64,000 nt of DNA from Cristatella mucedo. Taxonomy: Eukaryota > Bryozoa > Phylactolaemata > Cristatellidae. Within the stretch, counting starts at the first letter, position 1, and every line of letters starts with the position of its first letter. The stretch lies in NCBI GenBank assembly GCA_009760855.2, contig WPIO01000055.1, positions 1,491,501-1,555,500 of the forward strand. Direction: 5' to 3'. Shown here one piece after another: positions 46,313-56,289 of the stretch. A model generated the notes under the pieces. The model was given only the letters and a program-made list of their open reading frames with translations. It did not search any database and had not been told where the DNA came from. A program made the position numbers and the translations under genes.

Positions 46313-48029
46313 CTACAAACAAGAGGAGGAACAAGCGGACGCACGTGAGAGTAGAATAAGCCGCCGCCGCAGCGCTCATCAGCAGTCGCGCTCCTGCTCC
46401 TGGTGCGGCAGCATTACTGCAGCGGTAATGTGCCGGGAGGAGAAGCCGGTGGACTAGAGCAATAGCTTCGGCAAGGGAGGGCGAGCGCGCTATGAGCAGC
46501 TCGGCGAGCGCACGCGGCCTCTGACGACACCGCTTCCGGGTCAATGCTGAAGTGCAAGCGGCACGATGGTTACAGGCAGCGCAGCATAAGTGTCAGCTTC
46601 GTGCGCCGCCGGACGACGCACAGCCGGAAGCACAACAAGGCTCGCCACCGCTGCCACCAACCGCAGCTTCGGCAGCTGCTGCAAACTCCCTTGCCGGAAG
46701 TAAGAGCTACTTCAAAAGGTGTGCATTCCCCTTACCAGAACTACGAACTAATTAAAATGCCCGCATTCCCACTCCATAGTCTGGTGGGAAAGAGATGGGT
46801 CAGCTGCAGCTGCAAATAGGACTGGAAAGACAAAGAGGGGCGGAAACACGAGAGGGGCGCACACGGCTCCAGGAGATAGAGCTGCTAACTCGAACCGATC
46901 TGGTCCTGCTGAAATCCGGGCCACATTGGCACTGCGAGCTAAGATTTCGGCTGCCTGCCAGGCGATGCCCACTCGGGGAAGCGCTGCCGAGCAGCGGCAC
47001 CTCCAGCGGCCTGCTCCTCCACGAGTCCTCCGAGGGACGGGGAGATAAGCTATTAGGCACTTTTTACTCTGAGGGGCGCCCAGCAGGCACAAAGTGCATT
47101 CTGCTATCTATTAGCACCCGACTGCTGGCAGAGATGTTGCAGTGTTTTCAATCTCGGAGACCGGCAGCCAATTACCAAGCAGAGATGCCGCTTGAACGTA
47201 GAGAACGAATTCCATGTGGGTGTTGTAGGCCTCCTCCCCCTCCTGTGGATGGGCACCCCATTCCGAATGTGATTCTGCCAGGTCACAGCACAGCACCAAA
47301 CAGCCCACGAGCCAAGAAAGGAAAAACCTCGTTACAAAGCGAAACGAACGCAATGAAAAAAAGACACACACGACACACACACGAGGGCACCGGCACACGC
47401 ATCGCAGGGGGGGGGGGAGGAGGAGGGAGGGGAGGGAGGCAGAGGCAAAACCTTTTGCACCAATCTGAAAGTCCGAGGTGAAAGGCTTAATGCATCCACA
47501 AGCAACTTTATGCTGCGTATACTTAATATATTATAATATACACCTACTATATTATAATATATATATATACTGCTGCATTGGCAAAAAAGAGCAAGGAGAC
47601 GCAGGCACCGTTGCAGCAGTACACCAAGAGGAATCGCGAGCAGGCCGGACGGCCACCTCGAAGGGTAGACAGTTGATGGGCCCACGAGGGCTATCGCAGC
47701 AGCAGCAAGCAGCAGCCATCTCTCGTGGGTGCCGTGGCAAGAGTTAATTCGCTTTCTTTAGCCGATCAAGAATGGCATCACTCAGACGACGTAAGATTTA
47801 ATTACCTTATGATCAAGTTACCCAGCCTGGCCTCGCACAGTATCAGGGTGCTGACAGCGAGATGGGTGGTGTGAGTGTGCGTGGGGCAGCTCGGTGGGGG
47901 CAGCTCGGATGGATTGGCTTCCGGCTGGAGCTCCCGTGTGCAACAAGCAGAGCTTTGCGCTGCTTTGGTGAACAGCGGATAAGCGCATGCGAGTGCTGTC
48001 GACAATGCAGCCTGCAGATAACAATAATA

Positions 48030-48268
48030 ACAACAACAAATGTACAGAGTGCCCAAATAGAACTAAATCTCTGCCTGGATGCCAGACGTATGCTGGAAAG
48101 GAAGCACGGAAATCTATGGTTATCTGGTGCACACAAAAGCACAATGCTTACGGATGAAGCTACGGCTGTGACGAGCAGGTAGGCTTTAAGCTTCTTTTTA
48201 AATGTCAAGTCTGAAGAGGTCGTTGCATCAGTCGAAAGTGGGAAGTTCCTGGCTTTGGAAGCATACAA
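48030..48268 (-). mobile_element. L2-like LINE 3' UTR, minus, diverged
   Basis: AACAATAATAACAACAACAA, then AGTGCCCAAATAGAACTAAA and, further on, 'CTTCTTTTTAAATGTCAAG'. The block order matches other minus-strand L2 3' ends, but the copy is diverged. Confidence 0.6.
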
Positions 48269-48329
48269 ACCTCCTTGCTTTGGGCCTCCCTCCCTCCCCT
48301 CCCTCCCACCCGTGTGCCGGTCCGCAAGG

Positions 48330-48466
48330 GCTACTCTCGCCTCCCGCTCCTACTTATGCTCACCTCCTTGACTGTCATGCCGACTCGGATACACTTCTTG
48401 CTTTCTCTCTCGAAGTCGTGTGAGATGAAGTTTGTTGTATGCACACCGAAAGCCGCTTGGGCTTTG
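48330..48466 (+). repeat. dispersed repeat '9.7-kb type', diverged
   Basis: Contains the TTGCTTTCTCTCTCGAAGTC, GTGAGATGAAGTTTGTTG and ACACCGAAAGCCGCTTGGGC blocks, then switches to a TA run. Confidence 0.55.
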
Positions 48467-48467
48467 A

Positions 48468-48502
<35 letters not shown>
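48468..48502. repeat. (TA)n microsatellite
   Basis: A pure TA run of about 34 bases. Confidence 0.95.
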
Positions 48503-48505
<3 letters not shown>

Positions 48506-48540
48506 TGCAAGTACGCATGTATACACACATGTGTAAGTAT

Positions 48541-48665
48541 GTGAGCCGTGATGGCACACTAGGTAAGGCGGCTGCTTTTCACGACCTCGGTTCCAAGGTC
48601 GTGGGTTCGAATCCTTCATGGCCCCTGCAAGGGGCGGCGATAGCCGTAAAAGGCTAGTATTTACT
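48541..48665 (+). mobile_element. tRNA-derived SINE head (SINE-A)
   Basis: GAGCCGTGATGGCACACTAG has the A box (48,551-48,562). The B box GGTTCGAATCC at 48,604-48,614 matches the consensus exactly. CGGCGATAGCCGTAAAAGGC follows. This is the best-preserved polymerase III promoter of the family in the window. Confidence 0.82.
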
Positions 48666-49429
48666 AATTTTGTTACACATAGAGAGATATAGAGAAAGAG
48701 AAGCATGTGTACACATATCCTTTCTGTTCTGCTAGGTCGCCCTACCCCGTGTGTGAGTGGCCCATGCTGTTTCTTAGGGACCGTGGACTCTCTCTCTCTC
48801 ACTCTCACCTGCACTCTCTCTCTCTCACTCTCACCTGCACTCTCTCTCCCCCTCACTCTCACCTGCACTCTCTCTCTCTCTGTCTTTCTCATTCTCTCTC
48901 TCTCTCTCTCTCTTTCTCATTCTCTCTCTCCCACTCACTCTCACTCTCTCTCACTCACTCCCCTTTCCCTCCACTCATGGCAGGGAGACATGCCTAAGGC
49001 GATTGGTCACAGGTTGCCAGCTCAGAATCACTGGCCACACGTGGATGGCTGGGTGGAGGTCTTCTACTGACATAACCTGTGACCATATTAACTTTGCATC
49101 AATTCCGAAAGGTATGGCGTTCCAATGAAACTGCATGAGCTGCCGGACTCTCTGTGTCGCTCTACAGAAAGCTATGCTGTCGAAGTGTGGTACTCTGCTG
49201 CGATCTAGACCGGGGAGGGGTGCGTGTGTGCAGACGGGTCTAGCTAGCCTAGCCCGGTGGACTTGCCTCGCGAGCCTGGCTGGCGCTGGGCAAGGAAAGC
49301 CACACATCCCAGGGAGAGGCGGTCAACAACAACCGGCACCTACAGGGGTCAGCAGAACTGAACTCGAAAGAAAACGCGGCAGCGAGCCTTCACTGCTTCA
49401 ACCCGAGCACCTGCCCCGGGCCGCACCAA

Positions 49430-50690
49430 AGTAAAAACATGTGAATGCCCAATTTGCTACAAGGCGGCGGCGGCGACGACGTTTCGCAACCGACGTCATC
49501 TGAGGCCTGAGCGGCAGGCGACCGGGCGGGCGCCCGTGCGTCGCAGCGGCCGGAGAGCCGCGGCACGGCCGGCCGCTGCGAAGACAGCGGCGACAATCCG
49601 CCACGCGGCGCCAGACCGCCGTACGCAAACCGCCCAGACAACTTCGCGAACAGGCGTCAGCTCTTATGAGAGGAGAGCGCTTGCGCCGCTCGCTCCGACG
49701 GTGCAGCCCAGGTGCAGCCGATTAGTGGAGAGTTCGAGCGCCGCCGCCTCGAGGTACGCCCGCCCGCCCGCCCGCCCGGCGGCGTCGGGCGCCGCCGCCG
49801 CCCCCCCAGCTCTGCTCGCTCGCGCCAGAGCAGCAGCAGCTGCGACCGCCGGCAGCGCAAGCGCCGACTTACCATCGTCGCAGAGAGCGGCGGAGACGAG
49901 CAGCAGCAGCAGCAGCAGCGGCAGGGCGGAGAGTGCTCCGCACAGCAGAGTGCTGATCCGAGGTCCCATAGAGCGAAGATTGTGCCGGGCGCGGCGAGTC
50001 GCCGCGCGCAGTCGCCGCGCGCGCCGACGAGCAGCACTGAGGCCCGTTATGCGCCGCCGCCGGCGGCGGTGGCGTCGTCCGCTGGCGGCGGGCTATCTAG
50101 CCGCGCAGAGTACGACCCGTGCCGCGGGCGCGAGCCAGTCTGTCGGCGCGTCGCGTCGTCACATGCTAGAGCCGTCGGCCGGCAGGCGGCGGTGCGATGA
50201 GCTTTCAGTACGCCCGTGCGAGCACGTGGACAGCGGATAGCGGATCGCCGCGCGACCGCGGCGCAGGCGAGAGTGCAGTCGCGGAAACCATTACCGCCCG
50301 TAATAGCCTGCTGGGATACGCGGCCGGCCGGACTTGCCAGCTTGGGTGGGCGGTCCGCTAGCCGTGATTGACTGGCGACGGTTGAGCGCGCCGCCGGTCG
50401 CGCTGACCTGCGCATTGGTCAGTCTGTGGGCGGGGTGCGGACGGGTCGGCGGCCGACCTCGAGCGCCGCTGAACCGCCACCGGAAAGCGCGAACGACCGG
50501 CAGAGTGCGCATCGAAGCCCGTTCCCGACGTCGCCGCCGCCGGGGCGCGCGGATACAATGCTCGCGGGCGAGCGCGGCCACGATAAGCGATGTAGCGAGT
50601 CTCATTTTCCCAGTTCGCCAGACGGCAGCGGCATCGAAGCTGCAATGACAGTGCGCCGGATAGCTAAATCAGCGGGATTATGACCGATGC
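49430..50690. promoter_or_regulatory. CpG island over RGM exon 1 and promoter
   Basis: Dense CG dinucleotides surround and lie upstream of RGM exon 1 (minus strand, upstream = higher coordinates). This is unlike the CG-poor flanks and is the expected pattern of an unmethylated promoter. No TATA box is evident. Frames open on all strands here are compositional. Confidence 0.65.
49873..49969 (-). CDS. RGM: RGM, coding exon 1 (signal peptide)
   Basis: The ATG at 49,969-49,967 starts 'MGPRISTLLCGALSALPLLL', followed by more Leu and 'VSAALCDD'. This is a classic signal peptide of about 30 residues that sends the protein into the secretory pathway. The exon has 97 bp and ends with the first base of Asp33, followed by donor GTAAGT. 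It splices in frame to 'RPGAASSCNTSPCW' of exon 2. The start is chosen because it gives a complete signal peptide. Spliced CDS length is 97+530+861 = 1,488 bp, 495 residues plus stop. Confidence 0.88.
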
Positions 50691-50849
50691 TAATTATTCG
50701 CGTTTGCTAAATTATAGGTGGCTAGGAGCTGATTGTGCGACAATCTATGGCCTAGGCCGTGTAAAAGCAGAAGCCGTACTGTGGGGCTGTTGGGTGTGCA
50801 GCTTCCGGAGTAGAGCTGATTTGTGCTCGAGGCTACGACATTTCTTCTC

Positions 50850-50958
50850 CCGTTGCTGACTGTGGCGCATCCGTCGCCAGCCGTCCCGAGCTGCTCACTT
50901 CCTCGACTGCCCTGCTGACTCAGCTTCGCTTCTCACTTTCTCTACGTTGCGTGGGATA
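50850..50958 (+). repeat. dispersed repeat '9.7-kb type', 5' half
   Basis: CGTTGCTGACTGTGGCGCAT, CGTCCCGAGCTGCTCACTTC and CTCACTTTCTCTACGTTGCG follow the same order as 9,632-9,745. Confidence 0.6.
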
Positions 50959-51024
50959 AATATAAACATATTTACGACTTCTGCACTTACCAACATCGGT
51001 TTTTAGCGTAAGGCTAGGGCGGAA

Positions 51025-51075
51025 CGAGGCGGGGCGGGGCGGGGGGGGGCGAAGCGGGGCGGGGCGGGGCAGAGG
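51025..51075. promoter_or_regulatory. cluster of GGGGCGGGG boxes
   Basis: Several overlapping GC boxes (Sp/KLF-type binding sequence) and a nine-G run about 1.1 kb upstream of the RGM start. Whether they regulate RGM is inference. Confidence 0.4.
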
Positions 51076-51301
51076 AGGGCACAGAGGAAAACTTTCCCTG
51101 ACGGCTTTTTTGCCTACGACCATCGAGAGCCTGCGGGGCTCTTCTGTCGTCGTAGGAGATACGGGACCGTCGAATCAATTAAATAATTTGAATTTTTAAA
51201 GGCGACTAGCGATTGGAACCGATTTAAATGAGGAAACAGTAGAAGCACACTGGGATTGGAGAGCTCAAGTTAGGCGTCGTGTTTATAACAGGAAGAACGG
51301 C

Positions 51302-51644
51302 AGAGGTGCGGACGACGGAGAGTCAGTCAAAGCGACAGCAGCGCGTGGCGTCTAAGTTGTGCCTACAATGCTAAATGCCAATTCGAAAGGGGCTCGCTAG
51401 CTCGCTTGGCCGGCACGCCGAGCTCGTGCGACCGTGGCCAGTCACGCGCCAACGTTCGCGACAGAAAAGCTAGAGAGGTGCGGACGACGGAGAGTCAGTC
51501 AAAGCGACAGCAGCGCGTGGCGTCTAAGTTGTGCCTACAATGCTAAATGCCAATTCGAAAGGGGCTCGCTAGCTCGCTTGGCCGGCACGCCGAGCTCGTG
51601 CGACCGTGGCCAGTCACGCGCCAACGTTCGCGACAGAAAAGCTA
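51302..51644. repeat. exact 171-bp tandem duplication
   Basis: 51,302-51,472 and 51,474-51,644 are identical as far as I can read, one base apart (period 172). The unit is CG-rich and non-repetitive internally. The flanks differ immediately on both sides. Confidence 0.93.
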
Positions 51645-51649
51645 ACGCT

Positions 51650-53236
51650 CGATGCAAGCCGCCGAAGTCGCTCTCGCGGGCGATCGGTAACGAGCTGCAG
51701 ACATGGCCGCGGCGGCGGTAGCTGAAATTACAGCGACGTGAAGCTGGCGACAGCGTCAGTAGAAACCGTTAGACACCGCTGGCGGCTCCGACTCGGGTCT
51801 CGGATTTTTTGCTTAGGCGCATGCGGACTCCAACTGACGGAGACGACAATGGGCCTTGACCTTCTTTCGCTCTAGCGCCCTCTGGTGCCTTCTTTGGCTC
51901 TAGAGCCGCGATACCCTTTTGATCCGCTCGTCCTACGGCGGCCGTGTATCGACAATGTATCGCAATCCCGCCGATCGTTCGGTGTCGCATCCAATTGAGG
52001 CAGACGAACCGAAGCGTCGCAGAGGAGTCGCCGGAGCCAGCACTGGCAGCAGATGGTGAACCCGGATCGCGCGACAACAGCCTCCCTCCCCCCCCCCCCG
52101 CCCTGCCTGGCCCTGCCCGGAACTCGGTCACTGCTTTATGGATGGCTCACGGGTCGGCGAGCAGTCGAAAAGAATGCCGCTGCCGCTCGGGCATGCCGAT
52201 GCAACTGCTTGCCATTCTCCACTCTGCAGCCACCTCGGCAGGTGTAACAGCTGTGCAAGAGTGATCTTTGGCTGACGCTCTAAGCGATAAAGCAGGGTTG
52301 GCCAGCCTGCGGAAACACTGCAGCTTCGCGGTAAGAAAGCCATGAGAGAATGCTGAGCAGAAAGCAGCCGCCACAGAATGCAACCCGTATATGCTTTTCA
52401 TGAGCAATTCCAAGAAGAGAAATTCCTAGTAACGGCAGATGGAGCAGAAGGTGAGAGCTCTTCTGGGGGCGGCAGCACCGAGCAGTTCGCATCTGCAATT
52501 CCACAATATCATGAGGACTGAGCAGGTGTTACGATGGAGTGCTTCTACTTAGCATGCTCAAAGCTGAAGAGAATTTCGGTGTGAACGCGGTGGCCAAAAG
52601 ACTTCAACCTATGCGACAAAGAAAAAGAGAAACATGACCGATTCAAGGTGACAGGTAGTCAGGGAAGTATGTAACATTGAATGGCAGCACGGGGGGGGGG
52701 GCGAATGTTGGCAAAGAGGTATGAGGTGGTCTGAAGACACCAGAACCAAGCTGAAACTGGTGCAGCAGTTCATCTTGATAGCTCGGAGCTCGGCCATGAC
52801 TGGCTTTGTGCCTCAGCTAGAGAGTTTGCATAGATATATCCACCGACAAGCCAGAAGCCATCTCTCAGCTTCTTTAACCAAGCCACGGCTGAATTTCTTA
52901 GCTTGAGAAACAAATTTAGCAGCCATGTTTGGCACAACCTGCTGAGACCTCTTGGCTTCTTTCGATAGGCCTGCCGCTGCTTAGTTCCGGCAGTTTTGCC
53001 AGAGACCCGGGGAGCATTCTAGACAGATCTTTGGATAGCCATTGCTAAGGTCTCTAAACGGGATCGAATGAGCTTTTGAATAAAACTTGGCAAACGACGG
53101 TTTGTCGTCAAAGAGATCGCCCTTATTTCGTGCAAAGCACGACGGGCTGGCCACAGCACATCCAATTAAAAGTGTAGAATCACTGGCGCTTCTAGGAAGA
53201 GTTTGGTTTCGTCCTTATTAATGTACTTGACGGCAA
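51650..53236. other. no gene recognised
   Basis: CG-rich to about 52.1 kb, then ordinary composition. Short open frames only. Confidence 0.4.
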
Positions 53237-53345
53237 TTGGCCATCCAGGATATCCAGGCAATTAGCTATCCAAGATATCCAGGTAATTAGCCATCCAGGA
53301 TATCCAGGTAATTAGCCACCCAGGATGTCCAGGCAATCGGCCATC
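53237..53345. repeat. 25-bp minisatellite, four units plus part of a fifth
   Basis: Units TTRGCYATCCARGATATCCA followed by GGYAA, at 53,237, 53,262, 53,287 and 53,312, with a few substitutions between units. Confidence 0.92.
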
Positions 53346-53959
53346 ACTTCGACATCCAGGATCTAGCGTTTGCAGACTTCTGTTCAAGTTATCATTCGTC
53401 GCTCTGACTCTGAGATTTTCTATTATCGGTATAGCTGGGTGCCATCGACATTACAATGTTAGCTTATACCTTAGGGGGGCGTGAATGATACTCTCAAGAG
53501 GCACTATATAGACTGAGAACAGTATTCGCCTGAGACAGAGGGAAAAGAGCTCCCGCAGATTATGGATCTGCAAGTGGAGACCTGGCAGCAGTACGGACAC
53601 TGTGGTTGCAAGTGAATGACGTCAGATTAGTACGACAGGTCAGATATGCAACCGGTGGCAGACACCGATCAGCCAGATGGACTTTTGATCTCAATCGCTC
53701 GACATCAAGATCTTGTGACCGACGGTGTCGTATGCTGCCGACAGATCGCGAGCAAGATAAGGCAAGGAATTTACCACCGTCGTTTGCTACCGATGAAATC
53801 GTCTGTTGTATGGAGGAAAGTGGTTTGTGAGAAATTGTGCTCGACTCTAAACTTCACACGATCAATACCCAGTTGCCGAGATTGGTTGCAATATTTATAC
53901 TCTTGGGTCCGCGAACAGTCGCAACTATTTCACTGCTAATCATTATAGGCACCAGCCGA

Positions 53960-54070
53960 TGGGTCTTAGCCCAGCGGTAAGGTGCGTGCATTTCACGACC
54001 CAGGTCGTGCGGTTGGACTCCCTGAAGTAGGCAATTCCATTCTGTCTGCGGCAGGGTTAAAGCTACTGAT
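53960..54070 (+). mobile_element. diverged tRNA-derived SINE head
   Basis: A box TAGCCCAGCGG at 53,967-53,977, CATTTCACGACCCAGGTCGT, then a one-mismatch B box GGTTGGACTCC at 54,011-54,021. It is related to SINE-A, but the 3' body is not clear. Confidence 0.6.
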
Positions 54071-54676
54071 AATTGTGACGCTACAAGATACGCGAGGCAG
54101 TAGATTGAGATGATCTTTAATTATTTATATTTTATCTCTGGAACGGCGGCTGCATTATAAGCCGCATAGGTAATCGACCGATAGATTGAAAGCAGTCAAA
54201 ATGACCGTGTTTGACCATGTCGATAGCCTGTCGGACGTACCCAGCCAGATAGATCATTGGAGGTTGCAGCAACTTATGGAAGTTGCAGCAACTTTGCATA
54301 AGGTGCTGCAAAGGTTTCCGCTAGCTATCGCCTATTCCTCGAGCCTGATGCCTATATACAATTTTTTTAAATATTGAACGTGCATATATAGGTAAGCCGG
54401 CGGCGCCCTGCCCTGCCGGCAGACGGTGCTACCAGTGCCTCCCTGTTCAGGAACAGGGACCATACGGCTTCTGGGCCGATAATGGCGTCGTTACTCATAG
54501 TGGCAATGCCGCAATGCCGCTTGCAACGTGTGTGGAGTGCAGAGGTCAGTCAGGCAAGCTTCCATTGTTTGGTCACCAGCTGCCGAGAGCCCCGACTACA
54601 AAGAACCACACCACCACCGACCGGTAGCCAGCTGTCAGGAAGAACCGGGCAATGACCGCATAGTTATAAGCCTTCT

Positions 54677-54711
54677 TCCAGGCCAATATATATATATATA
54701 TATTGGCCTGG

Positions 54712-54712
<1 letters not shown>
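54677..54712. repeat. perfect 36-bp palindrome with AT core
   Basis: TCCAGGCCAATATATATA is followed by its exact reverse complement with no spacer. It is flanked on the right by a TA microsatellite (to about 54,770). Confidence 0.95.
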
Positions 54713-54760
<48 letters not shown>

Positions 54761-54770
54761 TATAAATAAG
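54713..54770. repeat. (TA)n microsatellite
   Basis: TA repeats with two CA steps. Confidence 0.93.
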
Positions 54771-54799
54771 CTGAGGAATAGCAATTTTATCGAATGGCC

Positions 54800-55434
54800 T
54801 CGATAGGACGGTAGCATCGACACTTACACGATCGTAAGAGGTAGCCAGGTCGTTCCGGACGGCACGAACTCGTTCAAGTCACTCAGCCTGCAAGCTAGCA
54901 AATAAAATGCCAGAGAAAACGTTGGTGACAATTTTGATAATGCAAGCTACAGCAAGCAATGCAACTGGCATAAGCATAATCCAGAATTCGGTTAGATATC
55001 ACGTGACATGCATTCGGATCGAGTTATTTTTAGGCGTTAAGGAAAACCTGTCAAAGGTGGCTGGTGCAGCAGTCCAGAGCATCAATTAATTTTATTAGCA
55101 AAACTTCCAGATAGCAATGAGGATTGCACAGGCTGAGCCAAGTCAACGTGCCAGCAAGCTATATAATTAATTAATCCTGTCTACAAGTTGCCCACCGAAA
55201 GAACTTAAACAAATTGATCTTTTACAAAGGTTATCTAAAACTGATGAAACAGATGAAAGTGGTGCTTCTGAGCAGATGCCACGTAAGTGATACTGACATA
55301 GCAGTGTGCTAATACACCCAGATTATAACTGTTAAGATATTTATTCTTTTCCATCCTTCAATTACAATGACTTGGAACCCGTTATGTGATAACATATGGT
55401 GAGGCAGCTTAAAAAAAGCCAAAGTCATGCAGTA

Positions 55435-55436
<2 letters not shown>
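54800..55436. other. no gene recognised
   Basis: AT-rich sequence with no open frame longer than about 60 codons and no repeat similarity that I can see. Confidence 0.4.

Positions 55437-55481
<45 letters not shown>
55437..55481. repeat. (TA)n microsatellite
   Basis: A pure TA run of about 44 bases, abutting the 5' end of an L2 tail copy. Confidence 0.95.
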
Positions 55482-55482
<1 letters not shown>

Positions 55483-55483
55483 A

Positions 55484-55680
55484 TCACATTTAAAAGGAAC
55501 TTAAAAACACACCTATTTATGACAGCATTTAGTGGGTCCCTGTGACTCGTCCTGTTTTTGTTTATCAAGCATGATATTACTCACCGTTCAATTGCATTTC
55601 CCTTTGCAGCAAATGTAAAGCGCCTAGAGAGAGATTGCGTTCTCTGAGGGCGCTTTATCAAGTGCATTATTATTATTATT
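55484..55680 (+). mobile_element. L2-like LINE 3' end, first of a tandem pair
   Basis: Starts within the ORF2 C-terminus (TTTAAAAGGAACTTAAAAAC). It lacks part of the 3' UTR and ends in tail plus ATT repeats. Confidence 0.82.
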
Positions 55681-55955
55681 ATCTATTTAGGACAGCATTT
55701 AGTGGGTCCCTGTGATTCGTCCTTCATGTGCTTATGCGTGCTGACACTGTGCATGCTGCCACTAACCACACTTGCATGCTGACCCTGTGCATGTCACACC
55801 TAACTATGTTATTCATATTGTTTATCAAGCATGATATTACTCACCATTCAATCGCGTTTCCCTTTGCAGCAAATGTGAAGTGCCTAGGAAGAGATTGAGT
55901 TCTCTGAGGACGCTTTATCAAGTGCATTATTATTATCATTATTCATATTATTCGT
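55681..55955 (+). mobile_element. L2-like LINE 3' end, second of a tandem pair
   Basis: Begins CTATTTAGGACAGCATTTAG immediately after the ATT run of the first copy. It has the full 3' UTR and tail. Confidence 0.82.
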
Positions 55956-56034
55956 TACGTTCGTGCTCTAGGCTTTGGGTGGTATGAGAGTTGCTGCATG
56001 CCCTAGCAGTTAGAGAATGCCGGTGATCCTCCAT

Positions 56035-56225
56035 CGATATAGAATAAAAAAATACTAGCTGATTTAACAGCTACTTTTGCATAGCAACAGAAGAGCCATT
56101 ACATATTACCATACCTTGCAGGAACGATAAAGAATCACCCACCGCAGGATTCGAACCCACAACGTCGGGACCGAGATCGTGAAAAGCAACCGCCTTGCCT
56201 AGTGTGGCATCACGGCTCACCACAA
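56035..56225 (-). mobile_element. tRNA-derived SINE (SINE-A), minus
   Basis: The reverse complement starts GAGCCGTGATGCCACACTAG. B box GGTTCGAATCC lies at 56,157-56,147. GATTCTTTATCGTTCCTG, CTCTTCTGTTGCTATGCAAA and AGCTGTTAAATCAGCTAGTA follow, with a T-rich tail. Confidence 0.83.
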
Positions 56226-56289
56226 TAGGCACCTCTACATTATCGGCCTAAATCTATCTGGACGTGGAAGCTGCTACACTCCGTTTATA

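Larger units (their letters stand above)
46313..49872 (-). other. RGM intron 1 (3.6 kb)
   Basis: Donor GTAAGT at 49,872 and acceptor TTTGTAG at 46,313. It carries an L2 3' UTR piece, a 9.7-kb-type repeat, a TA tract, a SINE-A head and a CT-rich stretch (48,785-48,970). No other gene is seen. Confidence 0.9.

Noticed and set aside
48541-48665. Possible tRNA gene (good A and B boxes)
   Set aside because: The sequence cannot be folded by eye into a full tRNA cloverleaf with acceptor stem. It continues into a SINE body shared with five other loci.
49536-50240. 234-codon plus-strand frame opposite RGM exon 1
   Set aside because: Arg/Ala-rich translation of a CpG island. The minus strand has the RGM signal-peptide exon with a matching donor.
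53237-53345. CRISPR-like short regular repeats
   Set aside because: The units abut without spacers and the genome is eukaryotic. It is a minisatellite.
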